A stretch of 10,481 bases of DNA from Crenothrix polyspora (GTDB lineage Bacteria; Pseudomonadota; Gammaproteobacteria; Methylococcales; Methylomonadaceae): positions 1-10,481 of the forward strand of contig CAMDOP010000099.1 of assembly GCA_945903675.1 (NCBI GenBank), in the 5' to 3' direction. The notes below the pieces were generated by a model. It was not told the origin of the DNA. It saw only the letters and a program-made list of their open reading frames with translations, and did no database searches. Position numbers and translations under genes: made by a program. Positions 1 through 7,098 of the stretch are shown one piece after another (positions within the stretch are counted from its first letter, which is position 1; each line of letters begins with the position of its first letter).

Positions 1-414
1 CCTCCGGAAATAGATCCTAAAGATGCTTCTAGCAAGGAAATGTCGGTATTACAGTCAAATAACGTTACCTTACGTAATGAGTTAACTGCTTTAAAAGTAA
101 CTCTTACGCCTGGTACAACTTTAGAGAAATCTTTAGCCATAGAGCGTGATAAATTAACGCGTGAATTAAATGAGTTGAAAAAAACCATGGCTAGCTCCTC
201 TCAATTAAGAAATGAGCGCGATGAATTACAAGAGCGTGTCGTTAATGTTGAGCGAGATTTGCAACAATACAAACTCGAAAATCAAGCCTTAAAGGACACC
301 GCCAGCCAAGATTGGTTTCTTTACGGAGGCATACTTGCATTATTTGGTGTTTTGTTAGGGTTTATTTTGCCAAAACTAGGTTGGCGACGTAAAAGTAGCT
401 GGGATTCCTATTAG
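1..414 (+). CDS. YgiM-like SH3/coiled-coil membrane protein (TIGR04211 type), 5' end outside window
   Basis: The frame is open from the first base, so this is the C-terminal 137 residues of a longer protein; the ATG at 40 is internal. Residues ~15-100 of the visible part are charged and heptad-like, rich in Glu, Lys, Leu and Gln (for example KLTRELNELKK and ERDELQERV), which predicts a long coiled coil. A single hydrophobic segment (~105-126, starting DWFLYGG) ends in a basic tail, GWRRKSSW. This coiled coil, C-terminal anchor and Arg/Lys-rich end match the TIGR04211/YgiM family, whose members carry a signal peptide and a bacterial SH3 domain at the N-terminus. Those parts are not visible here. 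The expected topology is periplasmic with a C-terminal inner-membrane anchor. The role is poorly defined and probably envelope-related. The family call rests on architecture and the tail, not on the SH3 domain itself. Confidence 0.72.
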   Translation, partial: PPEIDPKDASSKEMSVLQSNNVTLRNELTALKVTLTPGTTLEKSLAIERDKLTRELNELKKTMASSSQLRNERDELQERVVNVERDLQQYKLENQALKDTASQDWFLYGGILALFGVLLGFILPKLGWRRKSSWDSY

Positions 415-488
415 TTAGTAGGGGCGCTCATATTTTGTACACTTTTGTATTATTAACATAAATCTTATAAAAATCAGGAATCGATCAC

Positions 489-2186
489 ATGGCTCATTCA
501 GATGACCACAACACCCGCAGTTTTTCTTCTTTAGTGGTTGATGGCATGGAGCGTGCTCCTAGTCGAGCCATGTTACATGCTGTCGGTTTCAAAAATGAAG
601 ACTTTAAAAAGCCTCAAATAGGCATAGCTTCAACTTGGAGTATGGTTACACCTTGTAACATGCATATTAATAAGTTAGCAGACGCTGCTGGTGTTGGTGT
701 TGATCAAGCTAATGGTAAAGCCGTAATATTTAATACCATTACTATTTCTGATGGTATTTCCATGGGTACTGAAGGAATGAAATATTCACTAGTTTCCCGT
801 GAAGTTATTGCCGATTCTATTGAAACTGTGGTCGGCTGCCAAGGCTTTGATGGTCTCGTTGCCATTGGTGGCTGTGATAAAAATATGCCTGGGTGCATGA
901 TTGCAATATCGCGATTAAATCGTCCAGCCATTTTTGTCTATGGTGGGACCATTATGCCGGGTTGCCATAAAGATAAAAAACTCGATGTGGTCTCGGTTTT
1001 TGAAGCGGTTGGTGCTAGAGCGAATAACCAAATTGATGATGCTGAGCTAGCAGCCATTGAAGCCAAAGCCATTCCTGGTGCAGGTTCTTGTGGCGGTATG
1101 TATACAGCCAACACGATGGCTTCTGCGATTGAGGCATTAGGTATGAGTTTACCTAATAGCTCAGCCCAAGCTGCAATTTCTAATGATAAAAGATTAGATT
1201 GCGAACGTGCTGGTGCTGCTGTTTTGGAATTGTTGAAAAACAATATCAAACCTAGTGACATCATGACCAAAGCGGCTTTTGAGAATGCCATTACCATAGT
1301 AATTGCATTGGGAGGCTCGACTAATGCGGTATTACATATTTTAGCTATGGCTAACGCAGCTAGTGTGGATATTAGTTTAGATGACTTTACTCGTATTGGT
1401 CAACGCGTACCTTTGCTAGCAGATTTAAAACCAAGTGGTCGCTATTTAATGACAGAATTAATTGAAATTGGAGGCATTCAACCTCTCATGAAAATTTTGT
1501 TGGACAGTGGTTTATTACACGGTGATTGTATGACGGTAACTGGCAAGACATTGGCAGAAAATTTAGCTGATGTAAAACCCTATCCAGTAGAGCAAGAAAT
1601 AATTCATTCATTGCAAAATCCGATTAAAAAAGACAGTCACTTGGTTGTGCTATACGGCAATCTAGCTCCAGGTGGCTCCGTTGCAAAAATCACCGGCAAA
1701 GAAGGTTTACGCTTTGTTGGTACAGCGAAGGTCTTTGATGCTGAGGAACAAGCACTAAAAAGCATATTAAATGGTGATATCGTAAAAGGTGATGTCATTG
1801 TTATCCGTTACGAAGGACCCAAAGGTGGTCCAGGTATGCGCGAAATGCTATCACCCACATCAGCCATTATGGGCAAAGGCTTAGGCAAAGAAGTTGCATT
1901 AATTACCGATGGCCGTTTTTCTGGCGGCACACATGGCTTTGTCGTAGGACACATTACTCCTGAAGCCTATGTAGGTGGCCCCTTAGCTATCATTGAAAAT
2001 GGTGATACCATCACGATTGATGCAGAAACTAATGAATTGAAATTAGATATCAATGAACATGAAATCGCTCGCCGTTTAGAGTCATGGAAACAACCAGTTC
2101 CACGTTATACTCGCGGTGTATTGGCTAAATATGCCAAGTTGGTAAATTCAGCATCGCAAGGTGCGGTAACTGATAATTTGGATTGA
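489..2186 (+). CDS. ilvD: Dihydroxy-acid dehydratase
   Basis: IlvD dehydrates 2,3-dihydroxy-isovalerate and 2,3-dihydroxy-3-methylvalerate to the 2-keto acids that are precursors of valine/leucine and isoleucine. It is a cytoplasmic iron-sulfur enzyme. Both IlvD/Edd signatures are present: CDKNMPGCMIA at residues 129-139 and LITDGRFSGGTHG at 471-483. The three likely cluster cysteines are C56 (TPCNMH), C129 (GGCDKN) and C201 (GSCGGMYTANTM). K131 sits where the carbamylated Mg-binding lysine is found, and S478 where the proposed catalytic serine lies. At 565 residues it is the shorter form, closer to the [2Fe-2S] type than to the ~616-residue E. coli enzyme; cluster type is inference. The ATG follows AGGAA at 476-480 with good spacing. 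It is complete and looks intact. I saw no leader peptide rich in branched-chain codons in the 74 bases upstream, so attenuation is not evident. Confidence 0.97.
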   Translation: MAHSDDHNTRSFSSLVVDGMERAPSRAMLHAVGFKNEDFKKPQIGIASTWSMVTPCNMHINKLADAAGVGVDQANGKAVIFNTITISDGISMGTEGMKYSLVSREVIADSIETVVGCQGFDGLVAIGGCDKNMPGCMIAISRLNRPAIFVYGGTIMPGCHKDKKLDVVSVFEAVGARANNQIDDAELAAIEAKAIPGAGSCGGMYTANTMASAIEALGMSLPNSSAQAAISNDKRLDCERAGAAVLELLKNNIKPSDIMTKAAFENAITIVIALGGSTNAVLHILAMANAASVDISLDDFTRIGQRVPLLADLKPSGRYLMTELIEIGGIQPLMKILLDSGLLHGDCMTVTGKTLAENLADVKPYPVEQEIIHSLQNPIKKDSHLVVLYGNLAPGGSVAKITGKEGLRFVGTAKVFDAEEQALKSILNGDIVKGDVIVIRYEGPKGGPGMREMLSPTSAIMGKGLGKEVALITDGRFSGGTHGFVVGHITPEAYVGGPLAIIENGDTITIDAETNELKLDINEHEIARRLESWKQPVPRYTRGVLAKYAKLVNSASQGAVTDNLD

Positions 2187-2210
2187 GTTAGCTAATTCAA
2201 TTGCTATAAC
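2182..2210 (+). promoter_or_regulatory. Candidate argA promoter with overlapping palindrome
   Basis: TTGAGT (2183-2188) and TATAAC (2205-2210) are separated by 16 bases. The -10 is preceded by TGC, giving an extended -10 (TGCTATAAC). The -35 overlaps the ilvD stop codon. A 20-bp near-palindrome, ATTGAGTTAGCTAATTCAAT (2182-2201), covers the -35 and most of the spacer; nine of ten half-site positions pair. With no loop it is more likely a DNA operator than an RNA hairpin. The half sites TGAGT/ATTCA resemble ARG-box halves (TGAAT/ATTCA), but the spacing is 6 rather than 4, so ArgR binding is only a guess. Confidence 0.42.
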
Positions 2211-2274
2211 GTATTGGCTTCGCCTGTTAGTTTGAGAGCTAAAGCTAATCTATATCACTTCAAAATGAGTCGTT

Positions 2275-3591
2275 ATGCAATCAGAAAAGTCATTTGTTAG
2301 TTGGTTTAGGGACTCATCACCTTACATTCATGCGCATAGAAACAAAACCTTTGTTATATCATTAGGTGGAGAGGCTGTGCAGGCAGATGACTTTGATCAT
2401 CACGTACACGATATTGCTTTACTTAACAGTTTAGGTATACGCCTAGTTCTAGTCCATGGCATACGTCCTCAGATAGATCAACGCCTTAATAAACTTAATG
2501 CCCCAGCCCTTTTTCATAAAAATTTGCGCATTACTGATGATTTAGCACTGCAATGCGTTAAAGAATCGGCAGGATTAGTTCGCGTTGAAATCGAAGCATT
2601 ACTATCAATGGGCTTGTCTAACTCTCCAATGGCTGGATCTAGTTTGAAAGTGGTCTCTGGGAATTATGTCATAGCCAAACCTATAGGGGTTATAGATGGT
2701 ATAGATTATTGCCATACAGGCGAAGTTCGTCGTATAGATAGCATCGCAATTCATCAACAACTAGATCAAAATACGGTAGTGCTAATTTCTCCTATAGGTT
2801 ATTCGCCAAGTGGAGAGGTTTTCAATCTATCAGCTGAACAAGTCGCTACCGCCGTTTCAATTGCCTTAAAAGCGGAAAAATTAATTTTATTGACGGAGCA
2901 TAGCTGCTGTAACCCTGAAAATGGGGAGCACATTCGGCAAATGACGACCGATGAAACTGATCATTTTTTACAGCATCATCAAGATATACCTGATCTTATT
3001 AAACTACCGCTCAAAGCAGCTATTCAAAGTTGTCAGGCAGGTATTGATCGTGTACATTTAATTAGTCGCCATATTGACGGGGCTTTATTACAAGAGTTAT
3101 TTAGTCGAGATGGTATTGGTACCTTGATTAGCTCTGCTCCATTTGAGGTGTTACGATCTGCTAAGCTAGATGATATAGGTGGTATTCTCGAACTTATTAA
3201 ACCTCTAGAGCAGCAAGGTATCTTAATTAAGCGTTCCAGAGAAAAAATAGAAATGGAAATAGCTGACTATATTGTCATAGAGAGGGACGGCTTGATTATT
3301 GCTTGCGCAGCTTTTCATGCCAATGAACAAGATGTTTTTGGAGTAATTGCTTGCCTTGCTGTTCATGAAAATTATCGAAGTGCTAGCCGTGGAGAGCGAC
3401 TTTTAAAATATATTTATCAGAAAGCAGCGCAAATGAAATTGAGAAAATTATATGTGCTGTCGACTCAAACTATGCAGTGGTTTATTGAGCGAGGCTTTGT
3501 ATCATCTGAGATTAACAATCTACCTGGCCCACTTAAAGCCCTTTACAACCCACAAAGAAACTCTAAGGTTTTGTGTAAAGACATCGAATGA
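2275..3591 (+). CDS. argA: Amino-acid N-acetyltransferase (N-acetylglutamate synthase)
   Basis: ArgA transfers the acetyl group of acetyl-CoA to glutamate, the first committed step of arginine synthesis. It is normally feedback-inhibited by arginine. The 438 residues match the classical two-domain enzyme (443 in E. coli). An amino-acid-kinase-like domain (~1-285) carries FVISLGGEAV (26-35), HGIRPQID (61-68) and DGALLQELFSRDGIGT (268-283). A GNAT acetyltransferase domain (~292-437) carries DDIGGILELI, PLEQQGILIKRSRE and an acetyl-CoA loop around YRSASRGERLL (367-377). The only sensible start is ATG 2275, because an in-frame TGA lies three codons upstream at 2266-2268; the Shine-Dalgarno site is weak (TGAG). 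Its TGA stop overlaps the ATG of cpdA by four bases, so the two are probably translationally coupled. A candidate promoter lies in the 88-base gap after ilvD. Confidence 0.96.
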   Translation: MQSEKSFVSWFRDSSPYIHAHRNKTFVISLGGEAVQADDFDHHVHDIALLNSLGIRLVLVHGIRPQIDQRLNKLNAPALFHKNLRITDDLALQCVKESAGLVRVEIEALLSMGLSNSPMAGSSLKVVSGNYVIAKPIGVIDGIDYCHTGEVRRIDSIAIHQQLDQNTVVLISPIGYSPSGEVFNLSAEQVATAVSIALKAEKLILLTEHSCCNPENGEHIRQMTTDETDHFLQHHQDIPDLIKLPLKAAIQSCQAGIDRVHLISRHIDGALLQELFSRDGIGTLISSAPFEVLRSAKLDDIGGILELIKPLEQQGILIKRSREKIEMEIADYIVIERDGLIIACAAFHANEQDVFGVIACLAVHENYRSASRGERLLKYIYQKAAQMKLRKLYVLSTQTMQWFIERGFVSSEINNLPGPLKALYNPQRNSKVLCKDIE

Positions 3592-4394
3592 AAGAGCTTT
3601 TATCCAAGTTATCAATTTTACAAATAACAGATTTACACATTTTACCTTGCTTGAATGAAACCTTTTTGGGCATTAATACTGAAGATTATTTCTTAGCAGT
3701 ACTTAAGCTTGCCTTGGCTGAAAACAGCCATTTTGATTTAATAATTATTACCGGTGACCTCGCTCAAAATCCCAGCCAAGAAAGCTATCAACGAATTTTA
3801 AAGCATATTGAAGCAACTCATACGCCTTGCATTTGTTTGCCTGGCAATCATGATGATGCTCAGCTTATGCAGCAGATATTTAATACGTCATTGGTAAGCT
3901 GCCGCAAACAAGTTTTGTTAGGTAACTGGCAATTAATCTTTTTAAATAGTCAGATAAAAGGAGCGTCAGGAGGCCGATTATCAAATGAAGAATTATGCTT
4001 CCTAGATGACTGTTTAAGTAAACATCCAAATCACCACACACTAATTGCAGTACATCATCATTGTTTAGAAACCAAAAGCGCCTGGATGGATACCATGATG
4101 ATAGAAAACAACTTGGAATTATGGGCGGTCATTGGTAAATATCCAAACGTTAAAATCATTATTAACGGACATATACATCAATTAATGGATAGTGAACATC
4201 AAGGCGTTCGGGTCTTAGGCGCGCCATCAACTTGCTTTCAGTTTAAACCCGACAGCTCCTTTTTTAGTTTAGATGATATCGCTGCACCTGGTTATCGAAA
4301 AATAATATTATCATTGGACGGAAGGATACAAACATTTATTTCGAGACTACCGGAGCCATTAAAAGATCTACAAATTGATAGCTTAGGATATTAA
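3588..4394 (+). CDS. cpdA: 3',5'-cyclic AMP phosphodiesterase (CpdA/Icc family)
   Basis: This is a class III calcineurin-like metallophosphoesterase of 268 residues (275 in E. coli CpdA). All metal-binding motifs are visible in order: D15-x-H17 (QITDLH), G56-D57 (ITGDLAQN), G86-N87-H88-D89 (LPGNHDD), the His run at 156-158, and G194-H195-x-H197 (NGHIHQ). Stretches specific to CpdA rather than to generic phosphoesterases include GDLAQ, LPGNHD, GHIHQ.MD and APSTCFQFKP. The expected reaction is hydrolysis of cAMP to 5'-AMP in the cytoplasm, which lowers cAMP available to CRP-type regulators. The exact substrate cannot be proved from sequence. Its ATG overlaps the argA stop (ATGA), with no clear ribosome-binding site of its own, which suggests re-initiation from argA. 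No strong terminator follows. Confidence 0.92.
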   Translation: MKELLSKLSILQITDLHILPCLNETFLGINTEDYFLAVLKLALAENSHFDLIIITGDLAQNPSQESYQRILKHIEATHTPCICLPGNHDDAQLMQQIFNTSLVSCRKQVLLGNWQLIFLNSQIKGASGGRLSNEELCFLDDCLSKHPNHHTLIAVHHHCLETKSAWMDTMMIENNLELWAVIGKYPNVKIIINGHIHQLMDSEHQGVRVLGAPSTCFQFKPDSSFFSLDDIAAPGYRKIILSLDGRIQTFISRLPEPLKDLQIDSLGY

Positions 4395-4443
4395 AATTCA
4401 AATAAATCATGGTCTTTCTGATTTTTTAAAAGGTAATTACGGT

Positions 4444-4459
4444 TATAATGATTCATTAT
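4444..4459 (+). promoter_or_regulatory. Candidate -10 element within a short palindrome, upstream of the membrane-protein gene
   Basis: A perfect -10 hexamer, TATAAT, lies at 4444-4449, about 60 bases before the next start codon. The -35 region 17 bases upstream is only a T-run (around 4421-4427), so it is weak. The -10 is embedded in a 15-bp perfect inverted repeat, ATAATGA-T-TCATTAT (4445-4459), which could be an operator. The local sequence is very AT-rich, so chance is a real alternative. Confidence 0.33.
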
Positions 4460-4508
4460 GTAAATCTAATCCGATTCTCCGACATTTATTAGTCCAAGCT
4501 TTTTTACT

Positions 4509-5021
4509 ATGAATTTATTAAGCCAATACCTATCGCTATGCTGGTTTAGAAATAATCCCGCCGATTTAATTCCCTCAAAGTCTTTTATGTGGAAAACGGT
4601 GGCTTTTTATCTTTTTTCAGGTTGTATAGTTGAAGGTTTAATTTCTGATCCTGCCGATGGTTCGCTGGAAGTCTTTTTGAGGGCTATCATGGCATTTTCA
4701 TCCGTCGCTGTGTTTTTGTTAGTCTTTAAAAAATGGCAATATTTTAATCAACTATACATTGCCATTTTCGTCTGCGAAAATTTTATTATGACGTTGGCTA
4801 CTATCACCGAAGGGCTGTATTTTTTAATGGTAATGAATCATAATGAAAATGCGGAAGAAATAACAATCGGCATCGGCGCCTTATTGATTGCCTGGTATAT
4901 AGCGATTGTCAGTTACATTTTGCGGCAAGCATTTGAGACAAAAATGAGCCTAAGCGTTATTTTAGCAATTAGTTATTTTATTTTAACTTATGGTATTCCG
5001 ATGCTGTTTATGGATATATAA
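4509..5021 (+). CDS. Inner-membrane protein of unknown function, 4-5 transmembrane segments
   Basis: I do not recognise a named family with confidence. The 170-residue protein has no cleavable-looking signal peptide. It starts with an amphipathic stretch containing SLCWFRNNPADLIPS, then has hydrophobic segments at about 30-46, 56-73, 81-109 (long; one or two helices), 117-138 and 147-168. Acidic loops lie at 46-54 (SDPADGSLE) and 110-118 (NHNENAEE), and basic patches at 74-76 and 139-145. There are no obvious catalytic motifs. The all-helical layout and short cytoplasmic N-terminus are compatible with a Yip1-like membrane protein, but this is only a suggestion. No clear Shine-Dalgarno precedes the ATG. 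It sits alone between cpdA and tolB, with gaps of 114 and 160 bases, so it is probably transcribed separately from a promoter near 4444. Confidence 0.75.
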   Translation: MNLLSQYLSLCWFRNNPADLIPSKSFMWKTVAFYLFSGCIVEGLISDPADGSLEVFLRAIMAFSSVAVFLLVFKKWQYFNQLYIAIFVCENFIMTLATITEGLYFLMVMNHNENAEEITIGIGALLIAWYIAIVSYILRQAFETKMSLSVILAISYFILTYGIPMLFMDI

Positions 5022-5066
5022 ACAGATTAATCTTTTACTACTAAAAAATTATTCAGCCTTCAGTGC

Positions 5067-5104
5067 TTGAAATTTGATAGGTAATAGTCATAATAATGAC
5101 TATT
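5067..5104 (+). promoter_or_regulatory. Candidate tolB promoter with operator-like inverted repeat
   Basis: TTGAAA (5067-5072) and CATAAT (5089-5094) are spaced by 16 bases and match the sigma-70 consensus at five of six positions each. A perfect inverted repeat with 9-bp arms, AATAGTCAT (5083-5091) and ATGACTATT (5096-5104) separated by AATA, lies over the -10. There is no T-run after it, so it is more likely an operator, or a hairpin at the mRNA 5' end, than a terminator. The 11-mer TAATAATGACT recurs at 5091-5101 and 5140-5150. A second weaker promoter, TTGATA (5114-5119) with TGTAAT (5138-5143), is also possible. Confidence 0.42.
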
Positions 5105-5171
5105 CTCGAGATTTTGATAAATCTATACATAACATCATGTAATAATGACTTTAATTTTTGAAAACCTTAAT

Positions 5172-5179
5172 AGAGGTGA
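5172..5179 (+). promoter_or_regulatory. Strong ribosome-binding site that decides the tolB start
   Basis: AGAGGTGA matches the anti-Shine-Dalgarno over GAGGTGA. It is placed five bases (counted from GAGG) before GTG 5182. It lies inside the reading frame if the upstream TTG at 5158 were used, which has no such site. This favours GTG 5182 as the true start. Confidence 0.65.
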
Positions 5180-5181
5180 GT

Positions 5182-6462
5182 GTGAGTTTTTTTAATAAAG
5201 TTTTATTTCTTCTGGCTTTAAGTATATCTGTTACAAATAGTCACGCAGCCCTAACCATTGAAATATCTGAAGGCATTAGTAGCGCACTCCCTGTTGCAGT
5301 AGTCCCTTTCTCCTCAACAGCCGCCCCTGTTAACATCAGCGCAATAGTTAATGCTGATCTAGAGCGCTGCGGTTATTTTAAAATGATGGCTGAACAAGCC
5401 ATGCCCAGCAAACCTAATACAGCATCGGCTGTCAACTTTAACGAATGGCAATCGGCAAGCCAGAATTATTTGGTTATAGGGCAATTAGCTGATGCTAGTA
5501 ACGGTCAATATAATGTTCAATTTCAATTATTCGATGTCTATAAAAGTGGACAATTATTAGGCTACCGAATGACCTCTTCAGCAGCTGATTTACGAAAAAC
5601 AGCTCACCATATCAGTGATCTTATTTTTGAAAAATTAACGGGTAAAAGAGGCGTATTTAGTGGCCGAATCGCTTATATCACTACGACCAATCCTGGTAGC
5701 AAACAACAATCACAGCAACTTCAGATTGCTGATGCGGATGGTTTTAATCCTCAGACTATCGCTTCATCAATTGAACCATTAATGTCTCCTTCATGGTCGC
5801 CTGATGGAAAAAAAATGGCGTATGTTTCTTTTGAAAGAAAAACAGCAGCCATTTATGTGCAAACATTAGCCACCGGAGAAAGAGTGCGTGTAGCTGAATT
5901 TCCTGGTATCAATGGCGCGCCCGCTTGGTCGCCAGATGGAACCCGCTTAGCGCTAACTTTATCTAAAGACGGCAGTCCTGATATTTTTATTCTCAACTTA
6001 TCCACGCACTCTTTAACTAAATTAACGAGAAGCTTTGCTATTGATACAGAGCCCTCATGGTCACCTAACGGAAACTCAATTGTTTTTACATCAGATAGAG
6101 GCGGAAAACCGCAAATTTACATGGTTTCTAGTCAGGGTGGAGAAGAGAAAAGATTAACTTTCTCAGGATCTTACAATGCCAGAGCCAGCTTTTCTCCTGA
6201 TGGTAGAAACTTAGTTATGGTACATGGTAATGGCAACGACTATCGTATTGCCATCATGGACATGTCAAACAAATCCATAAACGTACTAACGAGTGGCCGC
6301 TCAGACGAGTCGCCTAGCTTTGCACCCAATGGAAGTATGATTCTTTATGCCTCCAAAAAAGGCGGCACAGGATTTTTATCCGCCGTATCAATCGATGGTA
6401 AGATACAACAGAAATTGGTTTTTAATAGTGGAGAGGTTAGAGAGCCCTCTTGGGGCCCTTAA
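5182..6462 (+). CDS. tolB: Tol-Pal system periplasmic beta-propeller protein TolB
   Basis: TolB is the periplasmic partner of Pal and TolA in the Tol-Pal system, which keeps the outer membrane attached and constricts it during division. From GTG 5182 the protein is 426 residues (430 in E. coli), with a signal peptide MSFFNKVLFLLALSISVTNS and likely cleavage after the SHA motif, before ALTIEI. The N-terminal TolB domain spans roughly 25-160. Six PD40/WD40-like blades follow, with regularly spaced anchors at residues ~205 (SWSPDGKK), 249 (AWSPDGTR), 293 (SWSPNGNS), 337 (SFSPDGRN), 380 (SFAPNGSM) and 424 (SWGP), close to 44 residues apart. An alternative TTG start at 5158 would add eight residues. 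pal follows after 56 bases. tolQ, tolR and tolA, which often precede tolB, are absent from the window. Confidence 0.95.
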   Translation: MSFFNKVLFLLALSISVTNSHAALTIEISEGISSALPVAVVPFSSTAAPVNISAIVNADLERCGYFKMMAEQAMPSKPNTASAVNFNEWQSASQNYLVIGQLADASNGQYNVQFQLFDVYKSGQLLGYRMTSSAADLRKTAHHISDLIFEKLTGKRGVFSGRIAYITTTNPGSKQQSQQLQIADADGFNPQTIASSIEPLMSPSWSPDGKKMAYVSFERKTAAIYVQTLATGERVRVAEFPGINGAPAWSPDGTRLALTLSKDGSPDIFILNLSTHSLTKLTRSFAIDTEPSWSPNGNSIVFTSDRGGKPQIYMVSSQGGEEKRLTFSGSYNARASFSPDGRNLVMVHGNGNDYRIAIMDMSNKSINVLTSGRSDESPSFAPNGSMILYASKKGGTGFLSAVSIDGKIQQKLVFNSGEVREPSWGP

Positions 6463-6518
6463 ATTTAAAGATTATCCTGAAATTTATTACAATTTATATA
6501 TCAACTTGAGAATTAAAA

Positions 6519-7094
6519 ATGAAACTAAATAAAACAATCATCGCATTAGCAATTAGTGCAGCTTTTTTATCAGCCTGTAGTGATACTGACGAAAAAGACG
6601 CCAGCCTTACCGATGGTAGCCTAAATGCCAGCAGTGGAATTAACGATGCATCAACTAATGGCTTGAATAAAGGCTATGGTATGAATGGCTCATCAATGAA
6701 TGGCAATGGCGATTACGCTAGCACTTTAGGCCCAGAATTTAATGATCCTAATAATCCTTTATCAAAACGTACTATTTATTTCATGCTAGATAGCAGTGAA
6801 GTTATGCCAGATTTCGTTACTGTTATATCTGCACACTCACAATATTTAATCGCAAATCCTTCACAACACATTAACCTAGAAGGTAATGGTGATGAACGAG
6901 GATCTCGCGAATACAATATTGCGCTAGGTGAACAGCGTGCAAAATCAGTTGCTAGCATGATGAAAGCTCGAGGCGTTTCTGAAAACCAACTAAATGTCGT
7001 CAGCTATGGCGAAGAAAAACCAGCTGTTCTAGGCAATAACGAGGCTGCTTGGGAAAAGAATCGTCGTGTTGAAGTAGCGTATCAACCAAGGTAA
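6519..7094 (+). CDS. pal: Peptidoglycan-associated lipoprotein Pal
   Basis: Pal is an outer-membrane lipoprotein that binds peptidoglycan through an OmpA-like domain and cycles between TolB and the cell wall. The signal peptide ends in a lipobox L17-S-A-C20, so Cys20 should be lipidated; Ser21 follows, consistent with outer-membrane sorting. A low-complexity Asn/Gly/Ser-rich linker (~28-70) leads to the OmpA C-terminal domain (~80-190). It holds IYFMLDS, then GDERGSREYN and LGEQRA, with D125 and R140 in the positions expected to hold meso-diaminopimelate, and SYGEEKPA..G plus NRRVEVAY near the end. The usual EGHADERG/EGNADERG loop reads EGNGDERG here. The length of 191 is slightly above the 173 of E. 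coli because of the linker. Its stop is four bases before the cpoB start, so the two are co-transcribed. Confidence 0.95.
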   Translation: MKLNKTIIALAISAAFLSACSDTDEKDASLTDGSLNASSGINDASTNGLNKGYGMNGSSMNGNGDYASTLGPEFNDPNNPLSKRTIYFMLDSSEVMPDFVTVISAHSQYLIANPSQHINLEGNGDERGSREYNIALGEQRAKSVASMMKARGVSENQLNVVSYGEEKPAVLGNNEAAWEKNRRVEVAYQPR

Positions 7095-7098
7095 GTAA

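Noticed and set aside
435..463. Possible ilvD promoter (TTGTAC with CATAAA/ATAAAT)
   Set aside because: Both hexamers are poor matches and several equally weak pairs can be chosen in this AT-rich gap, so no specific promoter can be supported.
704..931. 75-codon minus-strand frame within ilvD
   Set aside because: Antisense shadow of ilvD with no independent support.
938..1297. 119-codon open frame on the minus strand within ilvD
   Set aside because: It is fully antisense to a well-conserved enzyme gene, has no ribosome-binding site or recognisable protein, and looks like a shadow of ilvD codon use.
2187..2274. Amino-acid-responsive leader or riboswitch between ilvD and argA
   Set aside because: No short leader frame with a run of Arg, Leu, Ile or Val codons and no conserved aptamer-like fold is visible in the 88 bases; only the palindrome and a tiny GGC-TTC-GCC hairpin.
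3452..3658. 68-codon + strand frame across the argA/cpdA junction
   Set aside because: Overlaps both real genes in another frame and has no homology-like features.
4404..4427. Possible terminator after cpdA (AAATCA...TGATTT followed by Ts)
   Set aside because: Only six mostly A/T pairs with a nine-base loop; too weak to call an intrinsic terminator in AT-rich DNA.
5030..5051. Possible terminator after the membrane-protein gene (TTTTA-CTAC-TAAAA)
   Set aside because: All-A/T stem without a following T-run; likely chance.
6347..6532. 61-codon + strand frame spanning the end of tolB and start of pal
   Set aside because: Out-of-frame shadow of tolB that runs through the intergenic gap; no ribosome-binding site.
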